DNA of 64,000 bases from Methylibium sp. NZG (GTDB lineage: Bacteria > Pseudomonadota > Gammaproteobacteria > Burkholderiales > Burkholderiaceae_C). The position numbers were made by a program, and so were the translations under genes. Below are positions 62,793 through 64,000 of the stretch, piece by piece. The notes beneath the pieces are model-generated. The model did not search any database and was not told the origin of the DNA. It saw nothing but the letters and a program-made list of their open reading frames with translations. Numbering within the stretch: position 1 is the first letter of the stretch; each line of letters begins with the position of its first letter. Location: NCBI GenBank assembly GCA_001263235.1, contig LGRD01000031.1, forward strand, positions 1 to 64,000, given 5' to 3'.

Positions 62793-62975
62793 GCCGGTGT
62801 CTGCCTCGGCCGGGCCGAGGCACCTGCCCCTGCCGCGGCCCTTGCCAAGTAGTTCTCGGTTCACGCACCCTGGGTTGGCCGCCACCGGGCACGGCGAGCC
62901 ACCGTTCTCAAGACAGCGCGCAGAAGGCCGAAGAGGAGCGCATGCCCGGCGGCCCTCTTGCCGCGGGCGGCCTGC

Positions 62976-64000
62976 ATGTGCGCAACCCCCACCCATGAGC
63001 TGATTGATGTCCACGACCTGCAGATCGGCATGGTCGTGCATCTCGACGGTGGGTGGATGGCGCACCCGTTCCCGCTCAGCCGGTTCAAGATCGTCTCCAG
63101 CGATCAGATCGCGACCATCCGCTCGCTCGGCTTGAAGCAGGTGCGCTGGGAACCGCTCGCCAGCGACGTGGCCGCCCCTGCGCCCGCCGGCACCTTCGCG
63201 GGCACACACGTCAACGGGCACGCCAGCCCCGCTGAGCCGATGCCAGCGGCCGCCGCTGCACCACCGCCTCCCGCCCCCAGCCCACCGGCGCCGACGCACC
63301 GCGAGCAACTGGCCCGCCAGCGCGAGGTGCTGCACCGCTGTGAACGGCAATTTGCCGAAGCCGCCAGCGCTTGCACCGAGATGACCCGCATCGCCGGCGC
63401 CCGCCCACTGCAAGCCGGCGCCCAGGCCAAGGAGTTGTCCCAGGCGCTCGTGACCAAGATGCTCGGCGAGCAGGACATGTGCATTCAACTCCTCAGCGGC
63501 ACCGCCGGCAGCAAGGCGGCGGCGCATGCACTGAACGTGACGATTCTGTCGCTGCTGCTGGGGCGCAAGCTGGGCCTGGACGAGACCGAGATGCTGGACC
63601 TGGGCGTGGGCGCCGTGCTGCACGACATCGGCAAGACCGAACTGCCCGAGCGCGTGCGCCAGCGCGAAGACCACTTCATCGCGGCTGAAGTGAAAGAGTA
63701 CGAAGAGCACGTGGCCCACGGCGTGGCCTGCGCGCGGCGCATGGGCCTGGCGCCTGGCGCCACGCTGGTGGTGGCGCAGCACCACGAACACTGCGACGGC
63801 AGCGGCTTTCCGCTGCGGCCCGCCGCCGACCGGCTGAGCCTGCCGGCGCGCATCGTCGCGCTGGTGAACCGCTACGACAAGCTGTGCAACCCGAACCTGG
63901 CGGCGCGCGCCCTCACGCCGCACGAAGCGCTGGCGCAACTGTTCGCCGGCAGCGCCCAGCACTTCGACAAGGCGGTCATGGCCGGCTTCATCAAGATGAT
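62976..64000 (+). CDS. HD-GYP-type c-di-GMP phosphodiesterase, truncated by window end
   Basis: At least 341 residues, continuing past the window. The N-terminus (LIDVHDLQIGMVVHLDGGWM) matches the DUF3391-like region of HD-GYP proteins; a Pro/Ala-rich linker follows (about 75-105). The HD part carries LGVGAVLHDIGKTELPERV and the signature HHEHCDGSGFP, where the usual GYP reads GFP, followed by LPARIVALVNRYDKL. Such enzymes degrade cyclic di-GMP. ATG 62976 is the probable start. No stop is reached. Confidence 0.87.
   Translation, partial: MCATPTHELIDVHDLQIGMVVHLDGGWMAHPFPLSRFKIVSSDQIATIRSLGLKQVRWEPLASDVAAPAPAGTFAGTHVNGHASPAEPMPAAAAAPPPPAPSPPAPTHREQLARQREVLHRCERQFAEAASACTEMTRIAGARPLQAGAQAKELSQALVTKMLGEQDMCIQLLSGTAGSKAAAHALNVTILSLLLGRKLGLDETEMLDLGVGAVLHDIGKTELPERVRQREDHFIAAEVKEYEEHVAHGVACARRMGLAPGATLVVAQHHEHCDGSGFPLRPAADRLSLPARIVALVNRYDKLCNPNLAARALTPHEALAQLFAGSAQHFDKAVMAGFIKM

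Noticed and set aside
61722-63962. A 746-codon minus-strand frame opposite PaaK-like and HD-GYP genes
   Set aside because: Antisense shadow; no conserved motif. The plus-strand genes carry clear signatures.

Overview
The window is chromosomal DNA from a high-GC betaproteobacterium of the order Burkholderiales, probably near the Leptothrix/Rubrivivax/Roseateles group. This is inferred from the protein families, the betaproteobacterial gene orders (rsmB-DUF4390-ntrY-like-ntrX-like, ybeD-lipB-lipA, phoH-ybeY), the FFLEELY-motif protein and a Bug-type binding protein. No 16S sequence is present to fix the genus. Coding density is high, many genes overlap by 1-4 bases, and no non-coding gap exceeds about 300 bases. 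I saw no prophage, CRISPR array or insertion sequence.

Layout. 1-114: 3' end of a 5S rRNA and its terminator, the end of an rrn operon. 227-9047: mostly minus-strand housekeeping genes (FFLEELY protein, ybeD-lipB-lipA, D-amino-acid aminotransferase, D,D-carboxypeptidase, hydrolase, 2Fe-2S ferredoxin, VanZ-like protein, HemJ). 9048-9319: a structured, relatively AT-rich stretch with a strong minus-strand terminator, possibly a small RNA or leader. 9320-26257: hemB, corA, an EamA transporter, ybeY-phoH, a LuxR-type two-component pair, ruvA, copper-related genes, ruvB, folE-BLUF, rsmB-DUF4390-ntrY/ntrX-like, and tRNA-Phe. 26537-38927: an accessory-looking stretch with a secreted repeat protein predicted to form a beta-solenoid, a DUF6232 protein, a bacterial myo-inositol oxygenase, a 1903-residue protein joining two alpha/beta-hydrolase domains to a CHAT protease domain, a hybrid histidine kinase with a PstS-like binding protein, and RlpA. 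39015-52781: scattered metabolic and regulatory genes (5'-nucleotidase, hydrolases, membrane AraC protein, methyltransferase-Bug operon with divergent LysR, flavin reductase, Tat-type aldo/keto reductase, P-loop kinase, VWA protein, DUF4143 ATPase). 53741-62792: one plus-strand operon for uptake and CoA activation of a carboxylic acid (AMP-dependent ligase, livG, livH, livM, binding protein, livF, small protein, PaaK-like ligase), with a divergent Crp/Fnr regulator. 62976-64000: a truncated HD-GYP protein.

How the genes work together. The liv-type operon would import a carboxylate and thioesterify it with one or both ligases. The PstS-like protein, hybrid kinase, CHAT/lipase protein and inositol oxygenase lie head to tail on the minus strand and could be a sensing-effector unit; that is inference. 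Short tandem repeats of 6-12 bases recur at or just before start codons (991, 22430, 34528, 42384, 46060). A 97-base palindromic insertion between livH and livM encodes a 32-residue peptide that ends in the same six residues as LivH.
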